A stretch of DNA of 63,847 nt from assembly GCA_004138175.2 (NCBI GenBank), contig RYFE02000032.1, positions 1 to 63,847 of the forward strand. The letters run 5' to 3'. How positions within the stretch are numbered: position 1 is the first letter of the stretch; each line of letters begins with the position of its first letter. The notes under the pieces were generated by a model. That model made no database searches. It was not told the DNA's origin and was given only the letters and a program-made list of their open reading frames with translations. The stretch is from Chloroflexales bacterium ZM16-3 (lineage in GTDB: Bacteria; Chloroflexota; Chloroflexia; Chloroflexales; Chloroflexaceae). Positions 61,473 through 63,847 of this stretch are shown here, piece by piece. The position numbers and the translations under genes were made by a program.

Positions 61473-63410
61473 CTACGCTACAGGCAGTGTAAACGAAAAG
61501 GTGCTGCCCTCACCTAGCCTGCTCTCCACACCAACGCTGCCGCCAAGCTTCTCCACGATCCGGCTCACAATTGAGAGCCCCAGGCCGTGGCTATCGGCGC
61601 GGGCCGGCTGGAGCTGTGTGAAGGCGTTGAAGAGCAACTCCTGCTGCGCGTCGGCGATCCCCGCGCCGTTATCGCGCACCCAGAAGCGCACGAACCCGCC
61701 CGTCGGCGGGTCGGCCCCGATGCTGATCTGCGGCGGCGTGCCGCCATATTTCAGCGCATTGCTTACATAGTTGACCCACACCTCCTCAACCCAGGGGGCG
61801 TAGCCCAGCGCGGCAGGCCATGTCGGCGGGCCACTCAGCGTAGCCTGCGACTCGGTGATCAGGTGCGCGAGACGTGCGGTCACCTCGGCGATAATCGCGG
61901 CCATGTCGAGCGTCTCGTAGGTGATCGGGCCGAATCGCCGCACATTCGCCAGCAGGAGCAGCTCGTTGATAATGGTTGTCATCTTCCTACCGGCCACCAG
62001 GATGGACTGGAGATCGCGATCAATCTCGTCGGCGTCCATCTTGCGGTGGAGCAGCTGGAGCAGCTGGGTATAGCCAATGATCGCGGTCAGCGGGGTCTTC
62101 AGATCGTGCGCCACCGTATGCCCGAAGGCGTCGAGGTCGCTGTTCTGCGCCTGGAGCTCGTGCGCGGACTGCTGTAGGGCCAGCTCCACCTCGGCGCGCT
62201 CGGCGATCTCGCGCTGGGCGGTGTCGTAGAGCCGGGCATTCTCTAGCACCAGGGCGATCAGCTGCGAGAAGAGCTGGCCCTGGCGGATATCCTGCGCGGT
62301 GAACACATGCCCGGCCGCCGCGCGGCCCAGGGCCAGCACGCCCTGGCAGTGATCACCGATCATGATCGGAAAGTCGGCCACGGTGGAGACCGCGACCTCC
62401 ATATACAGGTCACGGCGCCCCGCCCAGGCCGCATAATCATCGCGCACGACCGGCTGGCCGCTGTCGCACGCCTGCCACGAGAACCGCGCCTCGTGGCGGC
62501 CGACGCGGTCGCCCTTCAAGAAGGGCTGGTTCGCGGTATGGGCGCGCACCACCAGCGCATCACCATCACGGATCATCAGCTCGCCATAGGGCGAGTCGAG
62601 GATCAGCGTGGCCCGCTCCACAATCGACTGGAGCAGATCATCCATCTGGCGGCGATTGAGCAGGTCGAGCGTCGTCTCATACAGCGCGGTCATGTACGCG
62701 CGCTGCTCAGCCACCTCACGGCCCGTCGCCAGCGCCACATCGCGGGCCAGGGCCAGCTCGCGAGTGCGCTCCTCGACCCGGGCCTCCAGCTGGTCGCGCA
62801 GCTGGCGCTCATCCTGGAGGGCCGTGTCAAGCTGGGTCAGCAGCACGGCAATCCCGAACTGGAGCGCCCCGACGACGCTGAAGAAGATCACCGCCGTGTC
62901 GATAATCATCACCGCATTGATGTCGCGGAACAGAAACCCCCAGACCACAAAGCGCCCCGTAGCGATCATCCCGCCGATGCCCAGCAAGGTCAAGGTGTTT
63001 GCCAGCAGGATGGCCGCCCCGATGCGCTGATTGAAGAAGAGCACGCCCAAGAGCGCACAGGCGATGAGGTAGGCGTGCCCATCGACGGTGTAGCCAAAGT
63101 TGAGCAGCTCTGTGAGGCCAAGCAGGTAGGTGCTGAACAGGAGCGTGGCCGCCCGCAGGCGGTAGGGCAGTTTCCGACCCAGGGCCATCACCCAGAGCGT
63201 GCTCACGGCCACGAGATAGACTGGAAAGATGTACAGCACCCCCTCAGCGACGAAGGAAGGGAGGGTGAAGAGTAAGGCCAGGAGGCCCAGGACTGCACCG
63301 GCTCTGGTCATGGCCTTGAGAATACGCTCACGCGCCTGCTGGAGGCTGCGACTCTCCAAGCCGGGAGTCTGAGCATCCTGCCAAAGCATTCGGATCAGTC
63401 TACGCCTCAT
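61473..63410 (-). CDS. Membrane GAF-domain sensor histidine kinase
   Basis: The 645-aa kinase has about six membrane segments in residues ~35-200 and a coiled coil (~200-255). A GAF domain (~250-400, LNRRQMDDLLQSIVERATLI to LGRAAAGHVFTAQD) follows. HisKA has TVAHDLKTPLTAI, and HATPase has NGAGI and SHGLGLSI. HDLKTP rather than HELRTP is the cyanobacterial/phytochrome-like variant. ATG 63410 has no clear ribosome-binding site. Upstream is a truncated STAS gene. Confidence 0.92.
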   Translation of the reverse strand: MRRRLIRMLWQDAQTPGLESRSLQQARERILKAMTRAGAVLGLLALLFTLPSFVAEGVLYIFPVYLVAVSTLWVMALGRKLPYRLRAATLLFSTYLLGLTELLNFGYTVDGHAYLIACALLGVLFFNQRIGAAILLANTLTLLGIGGMIATGRFVVWGFLFRDINAVMIIDTAVIFFSVVGALQFGIAVLLTQLDTALQDERQLRDQLEARVEERTRELALARDVALATGREVAEQRAYMTALYETTLDLLNRRQMDDLLQSIVERATLILDSPYGELMIRDGDALVVRAHTANQPFLKGDRVGRHEARFSWQACDSGQPVVRDDYAAWAGRRDLYMEVAVSTVADFPIMIGDHCQGVLALGRAAAGHVFTAQDIRQGQLFSQLIALVLENARLYDTAQREIAERAEVELALQQSAHELQAQNSDLDAFGHTVAHDLKTPLTAIIGYTQLLQLLHRKMDADEIDRDLQSILVAGRKMTTIINELLLLANVRRFGPITYETLDMAAIIAEVTARLAHLITESQATLSGPPTWPAALGYAPWVEEVWVNYVSNALKYGGTPPQISIGADPPTGGFVRFWVRDNGAGIADAQQELLFNAFTQLQPARADSHGLGLSIVSRIVEKLGGSVGVESRLGEGSTFSFTLPVA

Positions 63411-63480
63411 AGAATCTCGCGATGCGGATTCGCTCGGGTGCGGTCTGGGTCGCGTGGCCTGGAGCGGTCATTCGCCACGG

Positions 63481-63618
63481 TCAGCCACGCATCGTGTAGG
63501 CGATGCCGTCCTGCAGCGTACCGCGCGTGACGATGCTCCCCAGCAGATCTGTCCCCAGGCTGATCAGGGTCTGCGCAACCTCGGGACGGATCCCGGTGAG
63601 TACCACCTGTGATCCCTG
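63481..63618 (-). pseudogene. C-terminal fragment of an RsbR-like STAS protein
   Basis: The frame holds SQVVLTGIRPEVAQTLISLG and then TRGTLQDGIAYTMRG. This matches the end of the RsbR STAS domains at 28878 and 25722 (LTGIRPEVAQTLVGLG, TRGTLQDGIAEALG). The front half of STAS and any sensor domain are absent. Beyond 63620 the sequence is unrelated and repeat-rich. It is a truncated gene, once next to the GAF kinase. Confidence 0.8.
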
Positions 63619-63667
63619 GCGATTTAGACAAGGTTTCAAGAGGGCCAAGTTTACTTTACCGTTCCGC

Positions 63668-63775
63668 GCGGCCCTCACCCCCAGCCCCCTCTCCCTGACC
63701 GAGAGAGGGGGAGCCGGAAGCGTCTTGGTGCGAAATCTCCCCTCTCCCCTTGAGGGGGGGCGGGAGTGAGGGGGA
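63668..63775. repeat. Dispersed CCCTCACCCCC-type repeat
   Basis: CCCTCACCCCCAGCCCCCTC and a later GAGGGGGGGCGGGAGTGAGG form an imperfect inverted repeat. Related DNA is at 42041-42130. It probably marks the junction that truncated the RsbR gene. Confidence 0.6.
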
Positions 63776-63813
63776 AAGCCCGGCGCGCAATCGGCTTATT
63801 TGAAAAGTATTAG

Positions 63814-63847
63814 GCAATACCGCAGAAGTAACGCTGTGAGGCGTCCT
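63814..63847. mobile_element. 114-bp element, copy 4, cut by window end
   Basis: GCAATACCGCAGAAGTAACG followed by CTGTGAGGCGTCCT equals the inverted right end of copy 2. So this copy lies in the opposite orientation. Only 34 bp are inside the window; its duplication would start AGTATTAG at 63806-63813. Confidence 0.85.

Overview
The window is a GC-rich bacterial segment of 63.8 kb. It carries about fifty recognisable genes, many relics and an unusually large number of short inverted-repeat elements. The best guess at origin is a Chloroflexota (class Chloroflexia) bacterium. The reasons are the mix of a stressosome operon, phosphoketolase plus pyruvate formate-lyase, many PAS/7TM histidine kinases, and dispersed repeats of types I associate with such genomes. 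This is a judgement from recall, not a search. Both window ends lie inside repeated DNA: a Tn3 transposase on the left and a 114-bp inverted-repeat element on the right. That is what a draft contig broken at repeats would look like.

Layout: 1-3.3 kb is a Tn3-family transposase without its 5' end, followed by inverted repeats and a relic of a second Tn3 transposase. 3.3-10.2 kb is a minus-strand carbon block (phosphoketolase, stress protein, zwf, gnd, histidine phosphatase) followed by the scars of pgm and ackA. 10.2-17.7 kb holds a lipoprotein hydrolase, a coupled SNF2 helicase/zinc-ribbon pair and a P-type ATPase. 18-19.7 kb is an IS3-family element broken twice by the same 114-bp non-autonomous element. 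19.7-23.5 kb has cytochrome c, a SHOCT protein, a two-component system and a heme-type membrane protein. 23.5-28.4 kb has parAB, an RsbR protein, a methyltransferase and a tyrosine recombinase. 28.9-32.5 kb is a stressosome operon rsbR-rsbS-rsbT-rsbR(membrane). 32.8-36 kb is pflB-pflA. 36.5-41.7 kb has a COG2865-type ATP-binding regulator, an iteron array and a large primase/helicase-like protein. 42.4-45 kb has an HD-GYP regulator and an XRE/antirepressor pair with four operator repeats. 45.2-50.4 kb has a SnoaL-like protein, a response regulator, a BON protein, a baeRF3 protein, an HPF-like protein, a DUF4405 protein and a truncated NadR. 50.7-54.3 kb has two zinc-ribbon membrane proteins, one with an HExxH site. 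54.5-63.4 kb holds four sensor kinases, a receiver protein and a serine recombinase, then a truncated RsbR.

How it may work together: the metabolic genes (phosphoketolase, G6PDH, 6PGDH, PFL), BON, baeRF, HPF-like, P-type ATPase and stressosome genes resemble the low-oxygen/dormancy gene sets seen clustered in other bacteria. The sensor kinases would supply inputs. ParAB with paired palindromes, a tyrosine recombinase, iterons and a primase/helicase suggest that all or part of the window is, or once was, a plasmid-like replicon.

Most notable candidates: (1) eight ATGTCACGCAA-type repeats, four of them spaced 21-22 bp, directly ahead of a CHC2-like/TOPRIM/P-loop protein; (2) a non-autonomous element family of exactly 114 bp with 8-bp target duplications; (3) four operators in front of the antirepressor/XRE operon; (4) paired parAB palindromes; (5) deletion scars of pgm and ackA beside the phosphoketolase block. 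No tRNA, rRNA or CRISPR array was recognised.
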